A stretch of DNA of 64,000 nucleotides from Liolophura sinensis (Eukaryota; Mollusca; Polyplacophora; Chitonida; Chitonidae): positions 686,501 to 750,500 of the forward strand of contig NC_088306.1 of NCBI RefSeq assembly GCF_032854445.1. The letters are read 5' to 3'. This document shows, in pieces, positions 25,885 to 38,559 of this stretch. Within the stretch, counting starts at the first letter, position 1. Each line of letters opens with the position of its first letter. Both the position numbers and the translations under genes were made by a program. The notes beneath the pieces are model-generated. The model was not told the DNA's origin, did no database searches, and saw only the letters and a program-made list of their open reading frames with translations.

Positions 25885-27289
25885 CTTCAGTATCATGACT
25901 ATACTGTATTATAACTTGATCTTCTCTGCTTGTTTTACGTTCACTTTACTTCAGTATCATCACTACACTGTATAATAACTTGATCTTCTCTGCTTGTTTT
26001 ACGTTCACTTTTCTTCAGTATCATGACTACACTGTATTATAACTCGATCTTCTCTGCTTATTTTACGTTCACTTTTCTTCAGTATCATGACTACACTGTA
26101 TTATAACTTGATCTTCTCTGCTTGTTTTACGTTCACTTTTCTTCAGTATCATGACTACACTGTATTATAACTTGATCTTCTCTGCTTGTTTTACGTTCAC
26201 TTTACTTCAGTATCATCACTACACTGTATTATAACTCGATCTTCTCTGCTTGTTTTACCTTCACTTTTCTTCAGTATCATCACTACACTGTATTATAACT
26301 TGATCTTCTCTGTTTGTTTTACGTTCACCGTTCTTCAGTATCATCACTACACTGTATTATAACTTGATCTTCTCTGCTTGTTTTACGTTCACTTTACTTC
26401 AGTATCATCACTACACTGTATAATAACTTGATCTTCTCTGCTTGTTTTACGTTCACTTTTCTTCAGTATCATCACTACACTGTATTATAACTCGATCTTC
26501 TCTGCTTGTTTTACCTTCACTTTTCTTCAGTATCATGAGTACACTGTATTATAACTTGATCTCTGCTTGTTTTACGTTCACTTTTCTTCAGTATCATGAG
26601 TACACTGTATTATAACTTGATCTTCTCTGCTTGTTTTACGTTCACCGTTCTTCAGTATCATTACTACACTGTATTAAAACTCGATCTTCTCTGCTTATTT
26701 TACGTTCACTTTTCTTCAGTATCATGACTACACTGTATTATAACTTGATCTTCTCTGCTTGTTTTACGTTCACTTTTCTTCAGTATCATGAGTACACTGT
26801 ATTATAACTTGATCTTCTCTGCTTGTTTTACGTTCACCGTTCTTCAGTATCATCACTACACTGTATTATAACTCGATCTTCTCTGCTTGTTTTACCTTCA
26901 CTTTTCTTCAGTATCATCACTACACTGTATTATAACTTGATCTTCTCTGCTTGTTTTACGTTCACTTTTCTTCAGTATCATCACTACACTGTATTATAAC
27001 TTGATCTTCTCTGTTTGTTTTACGTTCACTTTTCTTCAGTATCATCACTACACTGTATTATAACTTGATCTTCTCTGCTTGTTTTACCTTCACTTTTCTT
27101 CAGTATCATCACTACACTGTATTATAACTTGATCTTCTCTGCTTGTTTTACGTTCACCGTTCTTCAGTATCATCACTACACTGTATTATAACTTGATCTT
27201 CTCTGCTTGTTTTACGTTCACTTTTCTTCAGTATCATCACTACACTGTATTATAACTTGATCTTCTCTGCTTGTTTTACATTAACTTTT
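25885..27289. repeat. 64-bp tandem array, about 22 units
   Basis: Unit pieces CTTCAGTATCATCACTACAC, TGTATTATAACTTGATCTTC and TCTGCTTGTTTTACGTTCAC. Variants TCATGACT, TCATGAGT, ACCGTT and CTCGAT recur in ordered blocks, suggesting multi-unit duplications. Confidence 0.96.
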
Positions 27290-27459
27290 CACACCATAAC
27301 CATTTTTTCCGTTGAAATGTCAAGAGACCTTGCAGTACACAGGAGCTGGTGCTAATTTTCTTTCGTTGGCCTGTGATTTAACCTGCACGTAGCAGGGATA
27401 TGCTTTATACTACTGTATGTAGAGTATCATATTCTCCATTGCAGCAACTTGTAGCAAAA

Positions 27460-27520
27460 ACCATGGGGCAACCGAAAATACCATGGGGCAACCAAAAATA
27501 CCATGGGGCAACCAAAAATA
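27460..27520. repeat. 20-bp repeat, 3 units
   Basis: ACCATGGGGCAACCAAAAAT three times; the first unit reads CCGAAAAT. Confidence 0.95.
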
Positions 27521-30500
27521 CATGTAGTATGCAGAAAGTGTTTCTCTGAAATTTGAAATGGACACTCCATTAGCTCATAACAGCAGATGCTCCCTCAAAC
27601 TTCAAAGGCCAGAGTCTGTGACTGGGTGTTAATTTAAGTTTGCACTGTTATGAGGAATGTGAGAATAATGATAAGCTTATCATGGAACAGCATGAGGAAG
27701 CCAACACACTGCGTACAACTGCATGTCCAGAGCCCTGTACACCACCTGTCAAAGTCTGGACCCCTATTTGGGAGGGGTTTATAACTCCACAGGTGAAGAC
27801 GACTCGGGTATAAATGGCCTGGTTACATACCTGCTTTCCTTAATCGTTAGAAGAGCACTTTCAACCTGCCAGGGTTTGAGAGGAATTAGCCAGCATTGTT
27901 TACAGGCAAACTTTTCGCTGAGAAAATTTGTGGACAGAGGAAGAATGGTAAACACAGAGGGAAGTATCGATGTGGACCTAAGGGAGGTTAAAGCGAAGAC
28001 GCAAATCTCCCTGAAAAAGGCCACACATTGGGCCGTAAACGTCCGACGGCAGGCCTTGAGGCCTTCTGATGAGACTGGGTTGTCGTGTGGCTGGCACAAG
28101 GCAGCACACATGCTGTGTTGCTGTTAGCGGGACATTAGCTGCATTTCCCACACTGCATGCTGAGATCCAGTGGTCAAGGTGACCCATCAATCAATGACTG
28201 CGACGACGCACATGTGCTTGTTGGAAAATATGCATTTCCTCATACCCGACTGATTATAGCCAATGGTGTACGTGGTACAGTATATACAGGTATACAATAT
28301 ACACAGGTTGATACACACGGTCATTATCACATGTTAATACAGAGAAGACTAACTGTTTGATTGACTGATTGACAGATTTATTTGTAATAATGCAATGTAC
28401 TCTTTCACAGCGGTCTGTTTCACTGTGGCAGAAAGTGGAGAACCTAGAGTTAAAATCAAACCACTGGCCTTCAGGATGTGTACACATATACTGACTAGCA
28501 ATGCTTTCCCACGTTTCCCAATGCACTGTGCATTGTACAAGTAGATTTTCACATTGCAATCAAGCTTGGTGTGTACAAAGCATTAGTTAAATGGTGGGAA
28601 GCAAGTCCTGACGGTACCTGCCCAAACTTCATGTAACACCACACAGAAACATCCCCATTATGGCCACTTTTACATTAACACACCATATTTTACCTCAAGT
28701 CTGGTACATAAAAATGCACATTCAGAAACATCTGAAGGCCACATTTCAAAAAAAGTTTTTCTGACAAGGACTTTACAAAATATTCCTTAAGTGGAAGAAC
28801 CAATCAGAATCAAGCAAACTGTGTCACTTGACAATTGCTAACCTATAGGTGAAACACAGTAATACATGTATGCGTGTATACAATAGCCATGTGCACATAT
28901 ATATACTGGTTGGAGTTCTCAATGTAGAACATTTGCTTTGGAAAGCTGAACAGTAAAGATTGGTGGCAATATTTGTTAGACTCAGTGCACGTGTACATGT
29001 AAATGCTGAATGTTTTTAGCCAAATTTGTGAAGCGAGTGAACCTAGTAAATTCTAGAGATAAATGTACTTATTTCATTGACATCAAAACATACAATGTAC
29101 TTGTGCAACTACACAAATGTTTATTAAGTTTTGTAAAGACACAAAAAATACACATTTGCAATTACATGTACATGTTATAATGTATCACTTTGGTTCAATC
29201 CAGGCTGTACAATAGAATAGGGACAGTCACTTAGCCACACAGGTATGTTTACATATAGCTTCTGGAACATGCGCTGGTTTTCTCGTTACACACCTGTATA
29301 TAAATATGTACATTAATTAGCTAGAGCTGCAGTCACTGAGTAATTAGCCATTCCATGTAGCGTGTCTACTACCGTAAGCAATCAAACTTGACCAGGTATA
29401 AATAAATTACAAACGATACAAGATCAAGATAGGATACAGGTACAAGCATACAGGTAGATAGCTGTTTGAAGCAAAGGCAGTGTGATTCACACCTGGCCAG
29501 CCACGCATGTACGTATTTCCATGCTAAGATTGTGACAGATGTAAACGATATGTTCTTTATCAAATACATGTGCCCTCACTTAAGATGAAAACTAAAAGCC
29601 CACATGTATTCATGTACTTATGTATAATATGTTCCTTGTCACACGCTATAAATGTATGGTTAGGTATCCGCAATGTGCTACACAGTCGCAATCATTATGT
29701 CACAGCTGGCTTGAAGCGTGAATAGTCTTAATGGTTGACTTCTCTAATAAATACACAGTCGGTTTTGAGAGGCCGGGTTTACCTGTAGGTACAAGTACAT
29801 GTAGCTAATGCAAATGGGATGTCAGGCAAATAACACTTGTTTGTGTAGCCTCTCCAAACGGCCTCACCCCCAACCCTCTTTACAAGTTCCTCAGGTAAGC
29901 TCGTCATCTTCAACCAGGTGACAAGGTTTTTACCTGAGCTAATCGCTCCCCCACCTGTATGACACATAAGGGCTAGGTACACGGGAGAGCTACGGGACAT
30001 TGCTGCATAACACACAACATGTGGCTAAGAGCGAGCGAGTGAGAGAGAGAGAGCTGCAGACAACACATTCATCGTCCTCCCCACTCATACAGTAATCTAG
30101 GTCAAACGAGAAAATGTTACCTGTCCGTCATGTGATAAAAGGCAGCCCTGGACAAGAGAGCCTTTGGTCATATTACACCTGGGCAGATAAGTCTGGTACG
30201 GGCTCCACCCTAATAACAGTAACACACCTGGCCGCTCTTAAAAACAAAAGGCTAGTTAGCTAGTTAAGGACAGGTACTGGTAATCAGCTCCATGCTTGTT
30301 GGCTGATAGCACACCTGAGCTTCTAAACACACCTAGCTGTAAAGGTAATTTAACGAGCAAAGGTAGGGAACTCTGAATCAAACTCTGGCTTGGCTAGCTG
30401 TCAGGTGAAACGTACAGTTGTCACAGCGTACAATAGCACGGCTTGGGTGCTCCGCAAACCGGCTAGACGGGTTCATGACAGAGGGAAGGGAATTTTACCT

Positions 30501-30997
30501 GCTCTTCCTACATGGAGGTATGACTGAACAACCACATACCTGGCATACTGCACACCTGAACTGACATGGGTACAATTCCTCCCTCCCCCCATGCCATAGT
30601 ATAATAAATAAAATATTCAGTCCCTACATACACGTGAATATATACAAAACTGCCTACAGTCATCAAGTTTACAACTCACCTATTTTTACCCGTACATCAA
30701 AGAACAAAATGTGCATATCATCTTCACCTGGACCATGAAGACTACACTTTACAAAGGTCTATAAAATACATGGCTACTTGTCTTCCATTCAAGGAAAATA
30801 TTGCTCATTTTTTTTTCATGGAATTCTACCACCTATCCTTGTGTAGTGACGTAAATGAACAGCTGTTTGAATCCGGTAGTTTTGTTCCATTCACAAAATA
30901 CAGTATGAACACCTACAAGTGCATTTATGTAGTTTCTCTATAGTTGTATATGTAGGTGTACTTGGACAATGTGACTGTGTGTCATTTCTTAATATAC
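27521..30997. other. 3.5-kb stretch without supported gene
   Basis: Holds a 134-codon open frame (27723-28127, plus) with an ATG but no recognised motif and a 110-codon frame opposite it. Many CACCTG and ACATGTA motifs. I see no transposon or RNA gene. A non-coding MYO7A 5' exon could be here but cannot be picked by eye. Confidence 0.4.
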
Positions 30998-31970
30998 ACC
31001 TGTACAGGACACTAGTGTGATCCCATCTGTACAGGACAGTAGTAGTCTGATCCCATCTGTACAGTACACTAGTGTGATCCCATCTGTACAGCACACTAGT
31101 GAGATCCCATCTGTACATTACACTAGTCTGATCCCATCTGTACAGTACACTAGTGTGCTCCCATCTGTACAGCACACTAGTGCTATCCCATCTGTACAGG
31201 ACACTAGTGTGATCCCATCTGTACAGCACACTGGTCTGATCCCATCTGTACAGCACACTGGTCTGATCCCATCTGTACAGCACACTGGTCTGATCCCATC
31301 TGTACAGTACACTAGTCTGATCCCATCTGTACAGCACACTGGTCTGATACCATCTGTACAGGACACTGGTCTGATCCCATCTGTACAGTACACTATTCTG
31401 ATCCCATCAGGACAGCACACTAGTGCTATCCCATCTGTACAGTACACTAGTCTGATCCCATCTGTACAGCACACTAGTGCTATCCCATCTGTACAGTACA
31501 CTAGTCTGATCCCATCTGTACAGCACACTAGTGCTATCCCATCTGTACAGTACACTAGTGTGATCCCATCTGTACATTACACTAGTGTGATCCCGTCTGT
31601 ACAGGACACTAGTGTGATCCTGTCTGTACAGTACACTAGTGTGATCCTATCTGTACAGCACACTAGTGTGATCCCATCCGTACAGTACACTAGTGTGATC
31701 CCATCTGTACAGCACACTAGTGTGATCCCATCTGTACAGTACACTAGTGCGATCCCATCTGTACAGGACACTAGTCTGATCCCATCTGTACAGTACACTA
31801 GTGCGATCCCATCTGTACAGTACACTAGTGTGATCCCATCTGTACAGGACACTAGTCTGATCCCATCTGTACAGTACACTGGGTATCCTATCTGTACAGT
31901 ACACTAGTCTGATCCCATCTGTACAGCACACTAGTGTGATCCTATCTGTACAGTACACTAGTGTGATCCC
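30998..31970. repeat. 27-bp tandem array, about 36 units
   Basis: Unit pieces ACTAGTGTGATCCCATCTGT and ACAGTAC. The 27-bp length keeps frames open on both strands (IPSVQYTSV-type on plus, CTDGIRLVY-type on minus). Non-synonymous variants dominate; not called coding. Confidence 0.96.
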
Positions 31971-31981
31971 ATATATGCATG

Positions 31982-32202
31982 TACCCTATTTCTTTTGAAT
32001 TTTGGGACGCCTGGTCTCCTCATTTCAGCCAATATATATGTAATTCTAGCAGGAACATTGAGTATCTTCTTTCTCACATGGTTAGACCATCTAATGAACA
32101 ACATACTCATATTGTTACTTTTCCAAACGGCTGGTAAAGAAATACAATATTCTAATTTCAACACTACTAATATCTGTCCCAAATTTTAGAAGAATTAGGG
32201 TA
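31982..32202 (+). mobile_element. MITE copy, opposite orientation to the 25.2-kb copy
   Basis: GACGCCTGGTCTCCTCATTT, ATTCTAGCAGGAACATTGAG, CTCACATGGTTAGACCATCT and the terminal AAATTTTAGAAGAATTAGGG. Confidence 0.75.
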
Positions 32203-33684
32203 CACATGTGATATATTGTAACTTCATGGCACCACAATGAGTATAACTTGTTTAATGATACAGGCATCCAATATACATGTGGGCTGTTGTGAAATAAATT
32301 TAATTCTAAAATCTATCCAAAAGTCTGAAAAATGCCTACATGTACATGTATGTACAAATTAAAATTCCCACAAAAAATGTGACATCGGTAAACAGAGGGA
32401 ATGCAAAGCCTCTGTAGCACAAGCCGAAGAAGTTAATTATAAAAAAAATTAAACATCTGTGAGAGTGATGTGGTACATGTATACGAATCAAAATGCAGAG
32501 CTGATAAACGATGATTGCCACAGCCAGCCCAAACTGGTCGAGTGAACAAACTCAGTCAGTCAGTGACTGCGATCGTACTGCTGGTTGTACCAAGGCCACC
32601 TTTCAATAATGCATGGGCAAAAATGGTTTGAACCTCATTATATGCATGACCAGACATGGAATTGAACCCTAACCAGATCCCTGTATAAAGATGTACGTGT
32701 ACAAGGCCTTGTATACAGTTCAGGAACATGGTAGCTACAGATGTTATAAGAGCCTCGCTTGTACATACTCCCAAAAGCATACCTGCGCATGTAATGCTGC
32801 ATTTATTTGTGTACTATTACCATGGTAACAGATGATGTACATGTGCACTATATTGGGTACACTGCATGAGCCTTACCAAAGCCATTATCATACCTCAGAT
32901 GAATGTACCAGTTTGATTTGAGTGAAAGAAATCAGTCTGAATCCATATTAACATTATATCAGGATCGACAGTAGGCAAATGAAAATGTTTCAAAAAGTGT
33001 AAGGTGAAACCGATTCAAATTCAATGATAAGACCAAAACATCCCGATACCAAGATATCAAAGTGCATCTAAGCTGAGGTAAAGTTCAAGCCCACAGGTAT
33101 TCATACAGGTAATTCCTCAACATGTTCAGTTACCATGTACACGCATGATACACCCCTGCTAGAAGGCCTGTGTAACCATAATACATGTACATGTAAGTGT
33201 TTCTACATGTTAATAAAGCATATATATTAAAATCGTTACACCATGTTGACACTATGACAGGTATGTGCTGACAAGGAAGCATGATTCAGACTTTCTCACC
33301 TATTGTCATTATCATTAACACCTGTAATCAACAACACCTGGCCAGGTAATAATCAGGGCAATATTCGACCACTTTCATTTCAGACAAGTACATGTAGGTT
33401 AATGATTTTGTGTAAAGTCGAGACTGAGGAATGTGTTGCTATGGTAACGACGCAGTAGAAACAAAGGTTGCCAGGGGTTAAAGCTACAGTGCAATTGTTT
33501 AGAGTGGTTTGTACTGCTGGTTTTCTTAACAGCAATAAAAATGTTCATCACCATACAAAGACTTGTGCTCATAAGATCTACGTGTATATCTAAGTCCAAC
33601 GAGCAGGGGGTGGGGGGGAGGGGGCAAACACTTAGAACATAAATTACATACATACATGTATATGAAGTATAGGTGCAGTTAAAT
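32203..33684. other. No recognised feature
   Basis: AT-rich sequence with scattered ACATGTAC motifs and a G-rich tract near 33605-33625. No supported gene. Confidence 0.45.
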
Positions 33685-33785
33685 GTTAATTTCTACAAGT
33701 AACTACATGTAACTTAGTAACTACATGTAATTTAGTAACTAAATTTAACTTACATGTAACTTGGTAAATACATGTAACTTAGTAC
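33685..33785. repeat. About 18-bp degenerate tandem repeat
   Basis: Repeats of GTAACTACATGTAACTTA with drift. Confidence 0.85.
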
Positions 33786-33889
33786 CACACGAATATAAGA
33801 AATTTATATCTATTTATTCATTTGCTGAGTAAGACATGTACGTCAGAATGTTTCCCTCATGTCATGGCCATCAGTTTTATGCATGGAGG

Positions 33890-34088
33890 AAACAAAATTG
33901 TCCCTGGGTAGACTGACGAACATTCCCACCTGTGATGGGCATATCCCTGTCCCACCATATGGGTGGAACTGGCAGACGAGTGGTCTTCAACAAATAGTTT
34001 ACCGTCACAAAGGGCCCATGAGTGAGAATGCTACACATATATGTAGAATCTACAAATTCCTTGTTCAAAGCCAGGTTTGAACCCCCGC
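33890..34088 (-). mobile_element. Possible tRNA-derived SINE remnant (family E)
   Basis: ACAAATTCCTTGTTCAAAGC and CAGGTTTGAACCCC near 34055-34085 match 18965-19000. Left extent is a guess. Confidence 0.35.
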
Positions 34089-34699
34089 CCGAAGTGTTAG
34101 TGATTGTAAGGCTTTGCGGAGAAACGACACTAACTTCTAGCTTGAGTAAAAACAGTTCACAGTTCACAGTTCCAATGCTGTTACATTCTGTTGTGAATTT
34201 GAAAATCCCATCCAAGGATTATTTCAGAATTCACATCCATTCTTTACTGCACCTGTAGTTAGCCACATGCAAAATTTAGTACAGTACATGAAGATGTACA
34301 CTTGATACAAGAATCTTAGCAGCAGAGAAAACTGCAACGTAGAGTGTATACTCACACCACTAATCCAAATGCCCACAGACCAAACACTCCTCAGCAGTAA
34401 TCCTCCATGTACAGACCTAGCCATTCCATGACCTAATTACAGGTGCTAACGATTCTAAATTTAGATCAATTGATTGTGAAAGGGGCATGTAAATCTACTG
34501 GCTCAGTCATGCATTTCTTCACGACTCAGAGTCTGCAACACTGTGAACACAAATCTTTAATCAGACTTCACTGAATATTTTTTTCACTTTTCACAACATG
34601 CCCTTGTTTTGTCTTTAAAGGCATTTCCTAAGGACTGAACAGGTACAGTGAAAACATCTATGTTTAAAGATGTGTGAAAAAAGTGTGACTATACATGTG

Positions 34700-35435
34700 T
34701 CAACTGACTGATCAGCCAACCAACCTCATAGCCAACCAACCTCATAGCCAACCTCATAGCCAACCAACTCCACAACCAACCTCATAGCCAACCAACTCCA
34801 CAACCAACCTCATAGCCAACAAACCTCACAACCAACCTCATAGCCAACCAACCTCACAACCAACCTCATAGCCAACCAACCTCATAGCCAACCAACTCCA
34901 CAACCAACCTCATAGCCAACCAACCTCACAACCAACCTCATAGCCAACCAACCTCACAACCAACCTCACAGCCAACAAACCTCATAGCCAACAAACCTCA
35001 TAGCCAACCAACCTCACGACCAACCTCATAGCCAACCAATTCCACAACCAACCTCATAGCCAACGAACTCCACAACCAACCTCATAGCCAACAAACCTCA
35101 CAACCAACCTCATAGCCAACCAACCTCACAACCAACCTCATAGCCAACCAACCTCATAGCCAACCAACTCCACAACCAACCTCATAGCCAACCAACCTCA
35201 CAACCAACCTCATAGCCAACCAACCTCACAACCAACCTCACAGCCAACAAACCTCATAGCCAACAAACCTCATAGCCAACCAACCTCATAGCCAACCAAC
35301 CTCACAACCAACCTCACAGCCAACCAACTTCACAACCAACCTCATAGCCAACCAACCTCACAACCAACCTCATAGCAAACCAACCTCACAACCAACCTCA
35401 TAGCCAACCAACCTCACAACCAACCTCATAGCCAA
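34700..35435. repeat. CCAACCTCATAG-type compound tandem array
   Basis: Short units CCAACCTCATAG, CCAACCAACCTCACAA and variants. Larger blocks recur (for example around 34840-34990 and 35120-35270), so higher-order duplication is present. Confidence 0.95.
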
Positions 35436-35835
35436 CCAGCTTGCCAAACAGCTAACCAGCCTGCCAAACAGCCAACCGGCTTGCCAAACAACCAACCAGC
35501 CTGCCAAACAACCAACCAGCCTGCCAAACAACCAACCAGCTTGCCAAACAAACAGCCATCTTGCCAAACAACCAACCATCTCGCCAAACAACCTACCAGC
35601 CTGCCAAACCACCAACCAACCTGCCAAACAACCAAACTGCTTGCCAAACAACCAAACTGCTTGCCAAAAAACCATCCAGCTTGCCAACCAACCAACCAAA
35701 CAGCTTGCCCAGAAACCAACCAGTCTGCCAAACAACCAGATAGCCTGCCAAAAAACCAACCAGCTTGCCAAACAGCCAACTGGACTGCCAAACAACTAAA
35801 CAGCTTGCCCAACAACCAACCAGCCTGCCAAACTA
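35436..35835. repeat. 20-bp-type array, CCAGCCTGCCAAACAACCAA
   Basis: Directly abuts the previous array and shares CCAACCA, so it probably grew from the same seed. Open frames rich in Asn, Gln and Pro on plus and Trp, Leu on minus are by-products. Confidence 0.93.
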
Positions 35836-36397
35836 TCCACATGTGGTCTAGCCATGCTGACTGTAAGCTAATGACCTTTGCCAGGTCAGGGACAATCTCA
35901 ATCTCAGATACCATACACGTACGTGTGAAGATAGATAAAGCTTGTAATAACACAGTTGTTAGGTTTAGTATCATAAACTCCTATCAAATTCAATCACTGA
36001 ACAAACTGCATGAACATTCACATGGCTCTCTAAGCTTGGAGACACACCTGTATCTACATGTGATGTGAAGCATATGTTAATGATCTAAAATTTCACCCAA
36101 AGCTAAGTTGCTCATATTTCCTGCTCATTCTGACAGTTACGCCGATCTATCAGAACATTGTTTTGAAGTCGATTTGGAAGGTCAGACAATATCCTACTGA
36201 CAAGAGCATGAAACGTTTAGTACCAAAACTTACATTTCCCATATAGTTAACATTATAAATGTTTGTTTCATATTTCACGTACATGTAACAGTTCTACAGA
36301 GAAAGTTTCACTTTTATGAAAAATCAAGTGTCAACTAAATGGCAAATAGAAAATGAATTTTTAACTATAGATCAGGAATTCAACCACAATCAAATGT

Positions 36398-36602
36398 ACA
36401 CCATAATTACTCAAACTTTCGCAGATGAAAGAGCAACTTTCAGTGATATTTATGTATCTTTTTCATTAGACTTTGAAGACAAAACTACATTGCTTGGGCT
36501 GGTATGATTTTATCAGTCCACCTAGACTATCACCCTCAGAATATGCTTATATACCTGTAAACACTTTGCAAACATGTGAAAAGATTGAAGAATTACAGTG
36601 GC
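36398..36602 (+). repeat. Dispersed repeat family A, copy 1
   Basis: Shares GATGAAAGAGCAACTTTCAG, TTTTATCAGTC, AATATGCTTATATACC and AACATGTGAAAAGATTGAAG with 46850, 48063 and 53372. Its short open frames come from this family, not from a gene. Confidence 0.8.
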
Positions 36603-37240
36603 AGTTCTTTTACTGGTCACAGCATCACGGGTGGAAGAAACTGCAGTTTTTCAGAGTACTTAAAACCACCGGCAAACCTGCTGACCTCTGGCATGACCCA
36701 ATTGATATTAGAGAGGTAGATACGATCTGCTGTATTAACAGCAACATTTGACTCCACTGATCCAGCTATGAAATGATTTCAACTCAGCGCTACATATAGG
36801 CTATATAGGTGTATACTACACATAATCAGGGCGGAATTTGCCAGGTGCTGACACACAAACCCTGCACAGGGAGGTGTACAACATGTAAACCACTGCCCTA
36901 AATAGCCAAGGTCTTAGTTCACATCAAAAGCTATTAAAGTCAATCACGATCAATAGGCAGAGAATGGGGCCTATTTTATGCTGTGTTTAATCGAAGCTAA
37001 CACTGACACAAATTTGCCATTACCTGCAAAAATCTAGTTGTTAGATTACTGGAGCTAACAAGGCACAAGCGATGGTTCTGGGTATTACTGCACATGGGAG
37101 TTTGAATAGTAGAAGATTTATCACAAGTACGTGTACAACAGCGCGCTGCAGAGGGAGGAACACAACATAAAAGGGGGACAATCCAAGCTGCTCTCCAAGC
37201 TCTCTCTCAGACACGAACACGATCCTTCACTCACTACAAG
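36603..37240. other. No recognised feature
   Basis: Unremarkable sequence between family A copy 1 and the 75-bp array. Confidence 0.45.
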
Positions 37241-37248
37241 TCTGACAT

Positions 37249-38147
37249 AGCAGTAACTTATATGTATAGGTGTAAAAAGTAGACATCCACTGATTGTCTA
37301 TTCCAGGAGAGACATCTATCCCTCACAGACTACCAGCATGACATCCTGTAACAAGTACAGCTGTATAAAGTAGACAGTCACTGATTGTCTATTCCAGGAG
37401 ATACATCTATCCCTCACAGACTAACAGCATGACAGCTGTATAAAGTAGACAGCCACTAATTGTCTACTCCAGGAGATACATCTATCCCTCACAGACTAAC
37501 AGCATGACAGCTGTATAAAGTAGACAGCCATTAATTGTCTATTCCAGGAGATACATCTATCCCTCACAGACTAACAGCATGACAGTTGTATAAAGTAGAC
37601 AGCCACTAATTGTCTACTCCAGGAGATACATCTATCCCTCACAGACTAACAGCATGACAGCTGTATAAAGTAGACAGCCACTAATTGTCTATTCCAGGAG
37701 ATACATCTATCCCTCACAGACTAACAGCATGACAGCTGTATAAAGTAGACAGCCACTAATTGTCTACTCCAGGAGATACATCTATCCCTCACAGACTAAC
37801 AGCATGACAGCTGTATAAAGTAGACAGCCACTAATTGTCTATTCCAGGAGATACATCTATCCCTCACAGACTAACAGCATGACAGCTGTATAAAGTAGAC
37901 AGCCACTAATTGTCTATTCCAGGGGATACATCTATCCCTCACAGACTACCAGCATGACAGTTGTATAAAATAGACAGCCACTGATTGTCTATTCCAGGAG
38001 ATACATCTATCCCTCACAGACTAACAGCATGACAGCTGTATAAAGTAGACAGCCACTAATTGTCTATTCCAGGAGATACATCTATCCCTCACAGACTAAC
38101 AGCATGACAGCTGTATAAAGTAGACTGTCACTGATTATCTCTACCAG
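37249..38147. repeat. 75-bp tandem array, about 11-12 units
   Basis: Unit pieces GCTGTATAAAGTAGACAGCC, ACTAATTGTCTATTCCAGGA and CTCACAGACTAACAGCATGA. Each unit has a 3'-splice-site-like TTGTCTATTCCAG. The first unit is longer, and the last diverges into the open frame that follows. Confidence 0.95.
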
Positions 38148-38154
38148 GAGCTTC

Positions 38155-38559
38155 ATGTACATGCAATGGTCATTATTATCACTGACTATAATCATGACAA
38201 TCTGGGCCTTTAAGCTCTCACCTATAACAAGACCACTTTTATTTATCCTGGACTGGACAGACCACATTTTTTGGAGGTCCAACCCTTTTGATATGGGTAT
38301 TAAGCCCTATCCATTCACTGAGAGTGTCATTCCCCACAGTGCTTGTTTGAGCAGTGATCTGTCTTACTACACAGGCACCTGCTACCAGCTACCTATACTA
38401 ACTGTGACTATCAATGGTACACCTGAATACGTGTACACTGACCAGTCAAACCCTGGTACTTACACAATACGCAGATCTGCAAGCTCCACGCCACCAACAG
38501 TAGACTTCCTAAAAATAAAATTGGGCAAAAAACCTATTGAGGAAAACTTTCATGAGTAG
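38155..38559 (+). CDS. Unrecognised 134-codon open frame
   Basis: I do not recognise this. It starts ATG at 38155 and ends TAG at 38557-38559. Residues about 4-17 are hydrophobic (WSLLSLTIIMTIWAF), followed by another hydrophobic patch (PLLFILDW), then a Cys-containing, Tyr/Thr/Pro-rich segment (SACLSSDLSYYTGTCYQLP) with one NGT glycosylation-type site, and a Lys-rich end. That could fit a secreted or single-pass membrane protein, but its first bases overlap the decayed last unit of the 75-bp array and no splice partner is evident. A possible acceptor TCTCTACCAG ends at 38147. It may be an old transposon piece or chance. Confidence 0.25.
   Translation: MYMQWSLLSLTIIMTIWAFKLSPITRPLLFILDWTDHIFWRSNPFDMGIKPYPFTESVIPHSACLSSDLSYYTGTCYQLPILTVTINGTPEYVYTDQSNPGTYTIRRSASSTPPTVDFLKIKLGKKPIEENFHE

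Noticed and set aside
27723-28127. 134-codon open frame as a gene
   Set aside because: A frame of 110 codons lies opposite, no domain, no splice signals and no recognisable codon bias.
31017-31958. IPSVQYTS-type (plus) and CTDGIRLV-type (minus) repeat proteins
   Set aside because: By-product of a stop-free 27-bp unit; both strands open, no conserved flanks.
35481-36068. Asn/Gln/Pro-rich repeat protein of 195 codons
   Set aside because: Translation of the 20-bp array plus unrelated flank; no splice or codon evidence.
36316-36751. Two open frames as exons of an unknown gene
   Set aside because: The sequence is a copy of dispersed repeat family A, whose other copies have stops and frameshifts.
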